Translations under genes and position numbers: made by a program | The notes under the pieces: generated by a model | Seen by the model: only the letters and a program-made list of their open reading frames with translations | The model's database searches: none | What the model was told of the DNA's origin: nothing | Shown here: in pieces, positions 1-8,539 of the stretch | Layout of the letters: every line of letters begins with the position of its first letter | Numbering within the stretch: the first letter of the stretch is position 1 | Source: Burkholderiales bacterium RIFCSPLOWO2_02_FULL_57_36 | GTDB taxonomy: Bacteria; Pseudomonadota; Gammaproteobacteria; Burkholderiales; Burkholderiaceae_D | Direction of reading: 5' to 3' | Length of the DNA: 64,000 bases | Assembly: GCA_001770855.1 (NCBI GenBank) | Contig: MESE01000148.1 | Location: 40,520-104,519 of the forward strand

Positions 1-8
1 GTCACAGC

Positions 9-209
9 ATGGAAATTGAATTGAACGGTGCGCCACACCGCATCGCCGAGCACCAGAACCTGCAGGAATTGATTGAGGCACTGGACTTGTCGAACAAGAC
101 ACTCGCGATTGCGGTCAATCGCGAAGTGGTGCCGCGTCAATTGTGGCCGCAACGTGTGCTGCAGCCACGCGACCGGGTCGATATCGTACGGGCGATCGGC
201 GGCGGATGA
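9..209 (+). CDS. thiS: Sulfur carrier protein ThiS
   Basis: This 66-residue ubiquitin-like protein carries the sulfur used to build the thiazole ring of thiamine. It ends in Gly-Gly (IGGG), the C-terminus that is adenylated and converted to a thiocarboxylate, and its length is normal for ThiS. The ATG lies 8 bases inside the window. An upstream frame (codons from base 2) stays open to a TGA at 17-19, which would fit the tail of an overlapping upstream thi gene such as thiO, but five codons cannot identify it. thiG follows after 56 bases on the same strand, which supports a shared thiazole operon. Confidence 0.93.
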   Translation: MEIELNGAPHRIAEHQNLQELIEALDLSNKTLAIAVNREVVPRQLWPQRVLQPRDRVDIVRAIGGG

Positions 210-265
210 CGGTCGCGGATCAATAACCGGCCAAATTGTGACGGCTGTTTTAAGTGGAGAATGCA

Positions 266-1078
266 ATGAAGCTTGATGATCGCGGCGGCGAAACGGCGCA
301 GCTAGACGGCTTGACCATCGCCGGAAAAACCTATCGCTCCCGTCTGCTGGTCGGCAGCGGAAAGTATCGCGACCTCGAAGAAACCCGTGCCGCGACCGAA
401 GCCAGCGGCGCCGACATCATTACGGTCGCGATCCGCCGCGTCAATATAGGCCAGGACCCGAACGCACCGAGCCTGCTCGATGTCGTCCCGCCATCGAGAT
501 TCACGATACTGCCCAACACGGCCGGCTGCTATACCGCAGCCGATGCGGTGTACACGCTGCAACTGGCGCGAGAATTGCTCAACGGTCACAAACTGGTCAA
601 GCTCGAAGTACTGGGCGACGAAAAGACCTTGTTCCCCAACATGCCGGAGACGCTGAAGGCGGCTGAAACCTTGGTCAAGGACGGTTTCGATGTGATGGTC
701 TATTGCAGCGACGATCCGATCCAGGCCAGGATGCTGGAGCAGATCGGCTGCGTGGCGGTGATGCCGCTGGCGTCGCTGATCGGTTCGGGCATGGGTATCT
801 TGAATCCGTGGAACCTGTCGCTGATTATCGAGCAGGCGACGGTGCCGGTGCTGGTCGATGCCGGCGTCGGTACCGCATCGGATGCGGCGATTGCGATGGA
901 GCTGGGCTGCGACGGCGTATTGATGAATACCGCCATCGCCGGCGCACGCGATCCGGTGCGCATGGCGCATGCAATGCGGCTGGCGGTTGAAGCCGGCCGC
1001 GAAGCGTATCTTGCCGGCCGCATTCCCAAGCGCTTCGCGGCATCGCCATCGTCGCCGATGGCTGGGCGACCGGCATGA
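266..1078 (+). CDS. thiG: Thiazole synthase ThiG
   Basis: ThiG condenses 1-deoxy-D-xylulose 5-phosphate, dehydroglycine and the ThiS thiocarboxylate into the thiazole phosphate moiety of thiamine. The 270-residue chain has the TIM-barrel pattern of the family, with the Schiff-base lysine in the VKLEV segment (about residue 112) followed by DEKTLFPN, and the phosphate-binding glycines in VDAGVGTASDAA. I chose the ATG at 266 over an in-frame GTG at 254 because the GTGGAGA stretch at 254-260 is well placed as its ribosome binding site. Its stop overlaps the thiD start by 4 bases (ATGA), which suggests translational coupling. Confidence 0.95.
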   Translation: MKLDDRGGETAQLDGLTIAGKTYRSRLLVGSGKYRDLEETRAATEASGADIITVAIRRVNIGQDPNAPSLLDVVPPSRFTILPNTAGCYTAADAVYTLQLARELLNGHKLVKLEVLGDEKTLFPNMPETLKAAETLVKDGFDVMVYCSDDPIQARMLEQIGCVAVMPLASLIGSGMGILNPWNLSLIIEQATVPVLVDAGVGTASDAAIAMELGCDGVLMNTAIAGARDPVRMAHAMRLAVEAGREAYLAGRIPKRFAASPSSPMAGRPA

Positions 1079-1881
1079 TCCGGCCATCGGTGCTGGTATT
1101 TTCCGGCGTCGATCCCAGTGCCGGAGCGGGTATGCATGCGGATATCCAGGCGATTGCCGCGCTCGGTGCGCATCCCTTATCGGCCATCACGGCCTTGACG
1201 GTGCAGGATAACGATCGTGTATTCGCGGTTCATCCCATACCTGCATTGCTTTTGCGGCAGCAGGCGCAAGCCCTGATCAACAAGATCGACATTGCCGCAA
1301 TCAAGATCGGTATCGTTGCCAATCATGCCAATGCCGAGGTTATCGCCGCCATCATAACCGAGCTCAGGAAAAAGCAACCCAATCTTCCAGTCGTATTCGA
1401 TCCGGTATTGGCCAGCGGACACGGAGATGCGCTTGCGGTGGACAATGCAATACAGATCATCGCGCCGCTGATTGAAATCGCGACCCTGGTTACGCCGAAT
1501 CTGCCGGAAGCCGCTGCGCTGTGCGGTGGCGACAGGCGCTCCGAAACGCAAGCGGAAAGCCTGTTGCGGCGCGGTTGTCGGCATGTACTGATCAAGGGCG
1601 GCCATGGAAAGGATAATGGCAAGGTGGTCAACCAATGGTTTACTCAAGGCCATTCCCGGTCCTGGAGCTGGCCGCGTTTGAAGGGTGCGTTTCACGGCAG
1701 CGGATGTACGCTGGCTTCCGCCATCGCCGCGTTGCTTGCAAGCGGAAAAACCATGGAGCAAGCGCTCGACATTGGGCAAGCGTACTGTCAACAGGCGCTG
1801 GAACAATCCTATGCAATTGCGGAAGGACAGCGTATTCCGGACCGGTTTATCCTCAATTTCAGGGATCAGGAACGACTGTAG
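1075..1881 (+). CDS. thiD: Hydroxymethylpyrimidine/phosphomethylpyrimidine kinase ThiD
   Basis: ThiD is a ribokinase-fold kinase that phosphorylates HMP and HMP-P to HMP-PP, the pyrimidine half of thiamine. The 268-residue protein starts with the substrate-binding FSGVDPSAGAG segment and carries the family's anion-hole motif GSGCTLASA near residue 212, along with the VFDPVLASGHG and TPNLPEAAAL segments. It is a stand-alone ThiD with no ThiE fusion. The start overlaps the thiG stop by 4 bases, so it is translated from the same message as the thiazole genes, placing both branches of the pathway in one transcript. Confidence 0.93.
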   Translation: MIRPSVLVFSGVDPSAGAGMHADIQAIAALGAHPLSAITALTVQDNDRVFAVHPIPALLLRQQAQALINKIDIAAIKIGIVANHANAEVIAAIITELRKKQPNLPVVFDPVLASGHGDALAVDNAIQIIAPLIEIATLVTPNLPEAAALCGGDRRSETQAESLLRRGCRHVLIKGGHGKDNGKVVNQWFTQGHSRSWSWPRLKGAFHGSGCTLASAIAALLASGKTMEQALDIGQAYCQQALEQSYAIAEGQRIPDRFILNFRDQERL

Positions 1882-1952
1882 CCAGAACCTGATTCAGTTG
1901 TCCCGGCCCGAGAAATGAAATTTTTTCGGAGCTTAGTAACCAAGGAAAGAGC

Positions 1953-2564
1953 ATGAAGGGTTTGTATATTGTCACGCCCGATTGGGATGACACTCAGAAG
2001 CTGCTGGACGTCACGGAAATGGCCTTGCGCGGCGGCGCTGCGCTGGTGCAGTACCGCCACAAGACCGCGGGCGAGACGTTGCGCCGCGAGCAGACCGAGT
2101 GCTTGCTGGCATTGTGCCGCAGCTATCAGCGCCCGCTGATCATAAACGATCATATTGATTTATGTCTGGCGGTCGATGCCGATGGCGTGCATATCGGCGG
2201 CACCGACATGTCGGTGGCTCAGGCACGCGCGATACTGGGCTCCGACAAGATTGTCGGTGCTTCATGCTATGGAGACTTGCAGCTTGCACGCGATGCGCAT
2301 CGGGACGGCGCCAGCTACGTTGCGTTCGGCGGATTCTATCCGTCGCGCGTGAAAAAATATCCGGTAACCACGTCGTCCCAGATCGTCACCCAGTCGAAAT
2401 CCGAAATGCCATTGCCCGTCGTTGTGATCGGCGGCATGACTGAAAAAGATGCAGCGCCGCTGGTGGCATGCGGCGCTGACATGGTGGCAGCGATCAGTAG
2501 CGTATATTTGGCCGCGGACCCCGAGATGGCGGCCCGCGATTTTGTCCGGTTGTTCGGCAAATGA
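1953..2564 (+). CDS. thiE: Thiamine-phosphate synthase ThiE
   Basis: ThiE joins HMP-PP to the thiazole phosphate to form thiamine phosphate, the last ring-coupling step. The 203 residues fit the small TIM-barrel family: LVQYRHKTAG near the N-terminus, IINDHIDLCLAVDADGVHIG in the middle, the FGGFYPS phosphate loop, and IGGMTEKDAAPLVACGAD near the end. AAGGAAAGAGC just before the ATG is a good ribosome binding site. It lies 71 bases after thiD on the same strand and probably belongs to the same operon. I see no TPP riboswitch in the 71-base gap; if one exists it is probably upstream of the window. Confidence 0.93.
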   Translation: MKGLYIVTPDWDDTQKLLDVTEMALRGGAALVQYRHKTAGETLRREQTECLLALCRSYQRPLIINDHIDLCLAVDADGVHIGGTDMSVAQARAILGSDKIVGASCYGDLQLARDAHRDGASYVAFGGFYPSRVKKYPVTTSSQIVTQSKSEMPLPVVVIGGMTEKDAAPLVACGADMVAAISSVYLAADPEMAARDFVRLFGK

Positions 2565-2603
2565 CATGGGCGCGCGGCTAAGAGCTCGACCGCTTCACCC
2601 GGA

Positions 2604-3473
2604 TTAATCTTTTTCCAATCGCATCAATTCCTCTTTCAGCCGATCTTTCAAGGTGGTTGAAGCCATTTGCATTGGCGGGCGCAACTCGTCGGAGATCATT
2701 CCCATCAATGACAATGCAGCTTTGAGCGGCCCCGGGTTGGCATCCGAGAAAAGCAATTGCATGATCGGGAGCAATCGATAAAATATCTCTCTTGCCTGCG
2801 CAAGTTCGCCCGATTTCACATGCTGCATAAGGCATACAAACAGATCCGGCCGGATATGTGCCGAAGCGGCGATGGCGCCGGTGCCGCCGAAGCATAGCGT
2901 TGAAAGGATTTGCATATCGTCGCCGGCGAGCACATCCAGCTCCCCGTCCGCGATCAAATTCATGGTCAGCGCTTGATCGCCGCCGCAGTCCTTGAGCGCA
3001 ACAATACGTTCATGTTTGGCGATGGCCCGCATGGTGGCCAGGTCAATAACGACTCCTGTGCGATATGGAATATTGTAGATGACCACGGGCACCGAAGCCG
3101 CATCCGCCAAGGTGCGGAAATAGGCAATGATTCCCGTTTGTGACGGCCTGATGTAGTACGGTGGCGGCACCAGCAGCCCTGCGATCGGTCGGCTCTGAAC
3201 CTGCTTTAGCATGCTCGCCAGAGATGCCATGTTGTTGCCGGCCAGACCCATCATTACGGGACAGTCCGGTACCGCGTCGATGACTGCATCCAGCACCATC
3301 AATTGTTCACTATGGCTGAGTGCGGCGGCTTCGCCAGTCGAGCCGCAGACGACAAAGCCGGATACACCAGCGTCTGCCATGCGGCGCGTCATTGCCTGAA
3401 GAGCGGGAATGTCCACATCTCCGTTCTGAAACGGGGTGATCAATGGCACCCAAATACCTGAAAAACATGTCAT
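2604..3473 (-). CDS. dapA: 4-hydroxy-tetrahydrodipicolinate synthase (DapA family)
   Basis: The enzyme condenses pyruvate with aspartate semialdehyde in lysine and diaminopimelate synthesis. The 289-residue chain has the full active site in the same numbering as the E. coli enzyme: GSTGE at 44-48, Tyr107 in PPPYY, Tyr133 in YNIPYRTG, Arg138 for the substrate carboxylate, and Schiff-base Lys161 in ALKD. These argue for true DapA activity rather than a sialic-acid or sugar-acid lyase relative. AAGGAG about 8 bases before the ATG fixes the start. It stands alone on the minus strand, convergent with thiE and divergent from uvrD. A second dapA elsewhere in the genome cannot be excluded. Confidence 0.85.
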   Translation of the reverse strand: MTCFSGIWVPLITPFQNGDVDIPALQAMTRRMADAGVSGFVVCGSTGEAAALSHSEQLMVLDAVIDAVPDCPVMMGLAGNNMASLASMLKQVQSRPIAGLLVPPPYYIRPSQTGIIAYFRTLADAASVPVVIYNIPYRTGVVIDLATMRAIAKHERIVALKDCGGDQALTMNLIADGELDVLAGDDMQILSTLCFGGTGAIAASAHIRPDLFVCLMQHVKSGELAQAREIFYRLLPIMQLLFSDANPGPLKAALSLMGMISDELRPPMQMASTTLKDRLKEELMRLEKD

Positions 3474-3732
3474 GCGAATCTCCTTTGTGCAGACCGACAG
3501 GTCGCCATCAGGAAGACTCGCAAGGAAGCGGTGATACAGAGGAGGATTGGAATTCGACCTTTGCGCCTGCCGTCCTGTCAGCCCACCTGACGGGACAGCG
3601 CGCCCCGGTCAGATGAGCGACTGTTTCTTTGATTTTCCGTTGCTGCCGGCGTGTGTCCGCACTCGGGCGATCAGGCCCGATGCAAAAACAAGGTCGGCGG
3701 CAAAAGAACTCATGTAGTTGTGGAGTAAACAA

Positions 3733-3783
3733 TATTGTTGCCAATTATGCGGACGATGAATACAGTGTGTCAAGGCAACAATA
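3733..3783. repeat. 10-bp perfect inverted repeat
   Basis: TATTGTTGCC at 3733-3742 is repeated exactly as its reverse complement at 3774-3783, with 31 bases between. It flanks the candidate dapA promoter, so it could be a two-site operator or form a stem in RNA. The arms are AT-rich and not followed by a U-run in a way that suggests a terminator. Confidence 0.5.
3744..3773 (-). promoter_or_regulatory. Candidate sigma-70 promoter for dapA
   Basis: On the minus strand TTGACA (3773-3768) is followed after 18 bases by CATAAT (3749-3744), a full -35 match and a 5 of 6 match to the -10 consensus. Transcription from here would give dapA a leader of about 260 bases. The spacing is one base longer than ideal, so this is a sequence-based prediction only. 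Confidence 0.4.
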
Positions 3784-3843
3784 GACTCACCGTACGGTAT
3801 GCATGCTGACTGGATATGACCTCATCGACCGAGCCCACCCGGC

Positions 3844-3849
3844 TATAAT
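3844..3849 (+). promoter_or_regulatory. TATAAT hexamer immediately upstream of uvrD
   Basis: A perfect -10 hexamer ends 6 bases before the uvrD ATG at 3856. If it is used, transcription would begin at or next to the A of the start codon, giving a leaderless message. There is no clear -35 at the usual distance and no ribosome binding site between the hexamer and the ATG. Confidence 0.4.
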
Positions 3850-3855
3850 CTCAAG

Positions 3856-6138
3856 ATGCAAAATCTTCTGAATAATCTCAATCCCGAACAACTCGCTGCG
3901 GTGACGCTGCCTGCGCAGCCGGCGCTGATTCTCGCTGGAGCCGGCTCGGGCAAGACCCGGGTGTTGACGACCCGTATCGCATGGCTGATCCAGACCGGAC
4001 AGGTATCGCCGGCCGGTGTACTCGCCGTCACATTTACCAACAAGGCCGCCAAGGAAATGATGACGCGGCTGTCGGCGATGCTGCCGATCAATACACGCGG
4101 CATGTGGATCGGTACTTTTCACGGATTGTGTAATCGATTGCTGCGTGCTCACTATCGCGATGCCGGATTGCCTCAGACGTTCCAGATACTGGATTCGCAA
4201 GACCAGTTGTCGGCCATCAAGCGCTTGTTGAAGTCGCTTAACATCGACGACGAGAAATATCCGCCAAGAAATTTGATGTATTTCATCAATAGCGCAAAGG
4301 ATCAGGGTCTACGGGCCAAAGATGTCGAAGTCAATGACGACTATAATCGCAAGTTCGTCGAACTGTATGAGGCTTACGACAATCAATGCCAGCGGGAAGG
4401 CGTCGTTGATTTCGCGGAACTGTTGTTACGCACCTATGAACTGTTAAGCCGGAATCAACCGTTGCGCGAGCATTATCAAAGCCGCTTCAAGCATATCCTG
4501 GTCGACGAATTCCAGGACACCAACGACTTGCAGTATCTCTGGCTGAAACTGATGGCGGGCGAACATGGCGCGGTATTCGCGGTTGGCGATGATGATCAGA
4601 GCATCTATGCATTCCGAGGCGCCAACGTCGGCAACATGGCCGCATTCGAACGCGAGTTCCGCGTCGAGAATCTGATCAAGCTGGAGCAGAATTATAGGTC
4701 TCATGCGCATATTCTCGATACTGCGAATGCGCTGATTTCCTATAACACCAGGCGGCTCGGGAAAAATCTGCGCACAGATGCCGGACACGGAGAACCGGTA
4801 CGTATTTATGAAGCCAGCAGCGATCTGCAAGAGGCGCAATGGATTATCGAAGAATCCAAAAGCCTGATCGGCGAAGGCGCGGCACGCAGCGAAATCGCGA
4901 TTCTCTATCGCTCCAACGCACAGTCGCGCGTGATCGAACATGCATTGTTTTCAGCGGGCATTCCATACCGGGTTTACGGCGGCCAGCGGTTTTTCGAGCG
5001 CGCCGAAGTCAAGCACGCGATCGCCTATCTGCAGTTGATGGATAACCCGCACAACGATTCCGCATTTTTGCGCGTGGTTAATTTCCCGACGCGCGGCATC
5101 GGCGCGCGTTCGATCGAACAATTGCAGGATGCCGCGCGCCAGTACGGTATTTCACTGTATGCGGCCGTGCCGTATGTCGCCGGTAAAGCGGGATCTTCGC
5201 TTGGTGCATTCATCAAAATGATTGAGGGCGCGCGTTTCGAAACACAACAGTTGCCGCTGCCGGAAATGGTGAAGGTTGTGCTCGACATGAGCGGACTGAT
5301 ACCGCATTATCAGAATGAAAGGGAAGGCGCGGATCGAATCGAAAATCTGGAGCAACTCGTCAGCGCCGCGACGCTGTTCGTAGCGGAAGAAGGTTTTGGA
5401 ATGGAAGCGCCTGCGCAGTTGGGACCGAAGAGCCAGTCGCAGGCCGGAGCAGCGATTACCATTGCCGATGGCGTTGAAATATTCGATGCGGACGCGCCAT
5501 TGCCCGCCGTGATGTCACCGCTGTCGGCATTTTTGTCGCACGCTTCGCTGGAAGCCGGTGATAACCAGGCTCAGGCCGGACAGGATGCGATTCAGCTGAT
5601 GACGGTGCATTCAGCCAAGGGACTGGAGTTCGATGCGGTATTCATTACTGGCCTCGAAGAAGGATTGTTCCCGCATGAGAATAGCGAGAAGGCGGAAGGC
5701 GGTGTCGAGGAAGAGCGGCGCCTGATGTATGTCGCCATCACGCGCGCCAAGAAACGGCTGTACATGAGTTTTTCACAAACCCGGATGCTGCACGGGCAGA
5801 CACGCTACAACATGAAGTCGCGCTTTTTCGACGAATTACCGGAAGAGGGACTCAAATGGCTCTCGCCGAAAGTGCAGCATCAGTGGTTCGGCCATCATCA
5901 TAAATCGGCATGGGACGATGCGCCGAGTGTTGGGGCAAATAATATTGCGCAAGGATTCGGCAAGCAAGACATCGGCTGGCGTATCGGTGAGACGGTATTT
6001 CACCAGAAATTCGGCGAAGGTGTGATCGTCAATATTGAAGGCGGCGGCACCAATGCGCGCGCCAATATCAATTTTGGACGGCATGGAATGAAGCTGCTGG
6101 ACCTTGGCATCGCCAAACTGGACAAGGTTGCATCGTAA
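3856..6138 (+). CDS. uvrD: ATP-dependent DNA helicase UvrD/PcrA
   Basis: This superfamily 1A 3'-5' helicase unwinds DNA in nucleotide excision repair and mismatch repair. The 760-residue protein shows the ordered motifs: Walker A GAGSGKT at 28-34, the Walker B/motif II VDEFQDTN near 217, motif III GDDDQSIYAFRGA, motif IV-V LMTVHSAKGLEF, and motif VI EERRLMYVAITRAKKRL. The C-terminal 50 residues (GETVFHQKFGEGVI...) form the Tudor-like tail typical of UvrD/PcrA, which interacts with RNA polymerase in characterised homologues. The ATG is preceded by TATAAT rather than a ribosome binding site. The gene is complete and stands alone on this strand. Confidence 0.95.
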   Translation: MQNLLNNLNPEQLAAVTLPAQPALILAGAGSGKTRVLTTRIAWLIQTGQVSPAGVLAVTFTNKAAKEMMTRLSAMLPINTRGMWIGTFHGLCNRLLRAHYRDAGLPQTFQILDSQDQLSAIKRLLKSLNIDDEKYPPRNLMYFINSAKDQGLRAKDVEVNDDYNRKFVELYEAYDNQCQREGVVDFAELLLRTYELLSRNQPLREHYQSRFKHILVDEFQDTNDLQYLWLKLMAGEHGAVFAVGDDDQSIYAFRGANVGNMAAFEREFRVENLIKLEQNYRSHAHILDTANALISYNTRRLGKNLRTDAGHGEPVRIYEASSDLQEAQWIIEESKSLIGEGAARSEIAILYRSNAQSRVIEHALFSAGIPYRVYGGQRFFERAEVKHAIAYLQLMDNPHNDSAFLRVVNFPTRGIGARSIEQLQDAARQYGISLYAAVPYVAGKAGSSLGAFIKMIEGARFETQQLPLPEMVKVVLDMSGLIPHYQNEREGADRIENLEQLVSAATLFVAEEGFGMEAPAQLGPKSQSQAGAAITIADGVEIFDADAPLPAVMSPLSAFLSHASLEAGDNQAQAGQDAIQLMTVHSAKGLEFDAVFITGLEEGLFPHENSEKAEGGVEEERRLMYVAITRAKKRLYMSFSQTRMLHGQTRYNMKSRFFDELPEEGLKWLSPKVQHQWFGHHHKSAWDDAPSVGANNIAQGFGKQDIGWRIGETVFHQKFGEGVIVNIEGGGTNARANINFGRHGMKLLDLGIAKLDKVAS

Positions 6139-6177
6139 ATCGGCGCTTGATCCAGTACGTCTAGCGCTAATCCTCGG

Positions 6178-6957
6178 TCATTCCGCGATTTCCCCGGCCG
6201 CATCCGGCTTGGCGAACAGATGCGTGTAAGTCGGATAAAAGGAGCAATACATGATCACGGTCATGACCATTGACATGGTCATCAGGAAGATCATCGTCAC
6301 CGCGGATTTCCCGGTCAATAGCCCAATCAGCCCGCTGACCAGCACCGGTAGCAGCACGCCGATGGCGATCCACGCAAATCCGTACACCAGGAAAGCCTTG
6401 CCGGCGCGGCGCACCGAAAAAAAACTGTAAAAAATCGCTTGCATGAGCCCCATTTTTTGCCAGGTGATCAGCGGCGCGGCATACCAGAATGCCATTGCCG
6501 CCGGCAGATAGACCGCCGCCGCAAACAGCATTGCCGTCGACATGTTCGATCCTTGCACGGTTTCTGCGTCCAGCGTAATCTGGCCTGTCATCGCCTTGAA
6601 AAAAACGCCGCCGTCAATCAGGCTCGATGCAGAAATCGCGATGCTCGCCGCTATCACGTACAACCCACCCAGTTTGAGCAGCGTTATGAATGCAGGCGAA
6701 CGAAAACCGGTCAGCAGCAGGTTTGGATAAACCCGTTTTCCCTGCTCGACATCGGCGCATGCCTGCATGAATGCCATCGAGAAAGTCGGGATCAGGATCA
6801 ATGGCAGCAATTGTCCGAAGAATGGAATGATTCCGACGACAATCATCAGAAAGAAATAGCTCAGGAACAGCGTGGATAATTCGGCCGGCTGTTTGCGAAA
6901 CAACGCGAAGCCTTCCTTGATCCATAGCCAGCCGAGGGTTGCGGGAAATTTTTGCAT
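6178..6957 (-). CDS. BPSS1780-family integral membrane protein
   Basis: This is a hydrophobic 259-residue protein with about six predicted membrane segments (for example FFLMIVVGIIPFFGQLLPLI, LGGLYVIAASIAISA, AMLFAAAVYLPAAMAF and AVTMIFLMTMSMVMTVIMY). It resembles the betaproteobacterial family named BPSS1780, whose function is unknown. I chose the ATG at 6957, two bases after the thrB stop, over a TTG at 6963 that overlaps that stop; there is no strong ribosome binding site, so coupling to thrB translation is likely. It forms an operon-like run with thrB and DUF2782, although no biochemical link to threonine synthesis is evident. Confidence 0.8.
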   Translation of the reverse strand: MQKFPATLGWLWIKEGFALFRKQPAELSTLFLSYFFLMIVVGIIPFFGQLLPLILIPTFSMAFMQACADVEQGKRVYPNLLLTGFRSPAFITLLKLGGLYVIAASIAISASSLIDGGVFFKAMTGQITLDAETVQGSNMSTAMLFAAAVYLPAAMAFWYAAPLITWQKMGLMQAIFYSFFSVRRAGKAFLVYGFAWIAIGVLLPVLVSGLIGLLTGKSAVTMIFLMTMSMVMTVIMYCSFYPTYTHLFAKPDAAGEIAE

Positions 6958-6959
6958 TA

Positions 6960-7916
6960 TCAAAAAAGGGATGGGGCCGGTTCAGTTATGCGTTTTCGCA
7001 AAATACGCTCAAAGTGGGTTGGGTCGTGCGCCGTCAGCAGTTCCGCGTCGCGCGGCAGATAAAAATCGTAAAGCCGCGATATCCAGAAGCGCAATGCGCC
7101 TGCGCGCAACATCGGTTGCCAGGCAATTTGTTCCGCGGCGCTGAAAGGCCGTGCCGCATGGTAGGCGTCAAGCATTTCACGTGCCCGAGCAACGTCGAGC
7201 GCGCCGCTGTCAAGGTCGATGCACCAGTCATTGACGGTGACCGCGACATCAAACAGCCAGGTATCGCAACCGGCAAAATAAAAATCGAAGAAGCCGGTAA
7301 GACGATCGCCGTCGAACATCACATTGTTGCGAAACAGATCGGCGTGAATCGGACCGCGCGGCAATTGATGATAGGGTTCGGATGCGGCGAATGCCTCTTG
7401 GAAATGCATTTCGGCGCGCAGCAGATGCTGGCTGTCATCGGGCAGATACGGCAACACGGTCGGCGTGGTTTCGTTCCACCAGTCCAGGCCGCGTAAATTG
7501 GGTTGACGCATCTTAAAATCGCGCGCCGCCAAATGCAATTTGGCCAGCATCGTGCCAACCTCTGCGCAATGGACGGGCGTCGGCGCCATTTGGCATTTAC
7601 CTTCGAGCTTGGTAACGATGCATGCGGGCTTGCCATGCAGCGAGTTCAGGATTTCACCTTCTGTATTGGCCACGGGCGCCGGTACCAATATGCCGCGATC
7701 GGCCAGATGACGCATCAGGTAAAGATAAAACGGCAGTTGTTCAAAAGTCAGCTTTTCAAATATCGTCAGTACATATTCGCCGGCTTCGGTCGTGACAAAA
7801 AAATTGCTGTTCTCAATGCCTGACGAAATGCCTTTGATTGCCAGGACTTTACCTAACGGGAATTGCCTGGCCCATTGGGCGAGGTCGTCCAAACTGACCG
7901 AAGTGAATACTGCCAT
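6960..7916 (-). CDS. thrB: Homoserine kinase, APH/ChoK-fold type (ThrB)
   Basis: The enzyme phosphorylates homoserine to O-phosphohomoserine, the substrate of threonine synthase. At 318 residues it is the aminoglycoside-phosphotransferase-like ThrB of beta/gamma-proteobacteria, not the GHMP-type E. coli ThrB. The catalytic loop HADLFRNN lies at 191-198 and the metal-binding Asp in GFFDFYFAG at about 211. The N-terminal KGISSGIENSNFF segment is characteristic. It is followed two bases later by the membrane protein at 6957 and preceded by the DUF2782 gene, a conserved neighbourhood next to polA in Burkholderiales. Confidence 0.93.
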   Translation of the reverse strand: MAVFTSVSLDDLAQWARQFPLGKVLAIKGISSGIENSNFFVTTEAGEYVLTIFEKLTFEQLPFYLYLMRHLADRGILVPAPVANTEGEILNSLHGKPACIVTKLEGKCQMAPTPVHCAEVGTMLAKLHLAARDFKMRQPNLRGLDWWNETTPTVLPYLPDDSQHLLRAEMHFQEAFAASEPYHQLPRGPIHADLFRNNVMFDGDRLTGFFDFYFAGCDTWLFDVAVTVNDWCIDLDSGALDVARAREMLDAYHAARPFSAAEQIAWQPMLRAGALRFWISRLYDFYLPRDAELLTAHDPTHFERILRKRITEPAPSLF

Positions 7917-7973
7917 AGTAAGATTAGTTGAAGATGAATCGGCAAGCGGCAGCGGATACGGCGCGCATGTTTC

Positions 7974-8405
7974 TCATTGGTTTTTTGGCGGGGCAACCGG
8001 AGCAGGAGGCGGTGCGATTGTCGCAGCTTGCGCGGCTGCCGCCTTGGCTTTTTCCGGGTCGCGGCTCCAATCGAATTCCAGAATTTTCCATTGCGGTGCA
8101 CGTGTCGCGCTACGTCGCGCATCGTCATGCAGCGCGCTGCCGGCCGCTGTATTTGGTTTCAGGTAATAAGTACTGTTGCCGCTTTCGACTTTTACCGATG
8201 TCACTTGCCCCCGGTCGCGCTCTTCAACGATCCGGTAATTTGTTTCCGGACTGCTGATAGTTATGTCCGGGGCCTTGCCTTCCTCAAGCTGCTGCAGTTG
8301 CGGCGGAGCTGCTTCCACGGCTGTCTGTTGCGCAACCGCTGGCTGCGGCAATGCAAAAACTGCACTAAAGGCGGAAATAACAGAACAATATTTGAATATG
8401 CGCAT
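7974..8405 (-). CDS. DUF2782 domain-containing exported protein
   Basis: This 143-residue protein begins with a likely signal peptide (hydrophobic stretch to about residue 25, ending PAVAQ). A conserved middle follows (ISSPETNYRIVEERDRGQVTSVKVE), then a Lys/Ala/Pro-rich tail ending in PPPAPVAPPKNQ that looks disordered. The middle matches the DUF2782 family, which has no known function and commonly sits between thrB and polA. It is 57 bases upstream of thrB on the same strand and is probably cotranscribed. Periplasmic location is predicted from the signal peptide; nothing suggests an enzymatic site. Confidence 0.8.
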   Translation of the reverse strand: MRIFKYCSVISAFSAVFALPQPAVAQQTAVEAAPPQLQQLEEGKAPDITISSPETNYRIVEERDRGQVTSVKVESGNSTYYLKPNTAAGSALHDDARRSATRAPQWKILEFDWSRDPEKAKAAAAQAATIAPPPAPVAPPKNQ

Positions 8406-8539
8406 GGCGATTTTTCAAGAGCGGAATAAATTGTGAAGAATCGGACGTTTCTCCGGATACAAACGCATGCACGCTGACTGAACCTGGCGAATCAGTGCTA
8501 TCAGCATTGTAACAAACCAGGCAGGCACCAGATTGTTTC

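Larger units (their letters stand above)
3474..3855. other. dapA/uvrD divergent intergenic region
   Basis: These 382 bases separate two divergent genes. They hold a possible minus-strand promoter (3744-3773), a perfect 10-bp inverted repeat (3733-3742 and 3774-3783), an imperfect hairpin at 3572-3596 (10-bp arms with one mismatch and a 5-base loop) inside what would be the dapA leader, and a TATAAT hexamer just before uvrD. A 78-codon minus-strand reading frame at 3508-3744 has no recognisable features or good ribosome binding site and I do not call it a gene. Confidence 0.6.

Noticed and set aside
1882..1952. TPP riboswitch before thiE
   Set aside because: The 71-base gap is too short and lacks the conserved CUGAGA and thi-box sequences.
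3508..3744. 78-codon minus-strand frame upstream of dapA
   Set aside because: Its start coincides with the candidate -10 of the dapA promoter, so it would not be transcribed from its own start; it has no ribosome binding site and a random-looking sequence rich in Arg and Cys.
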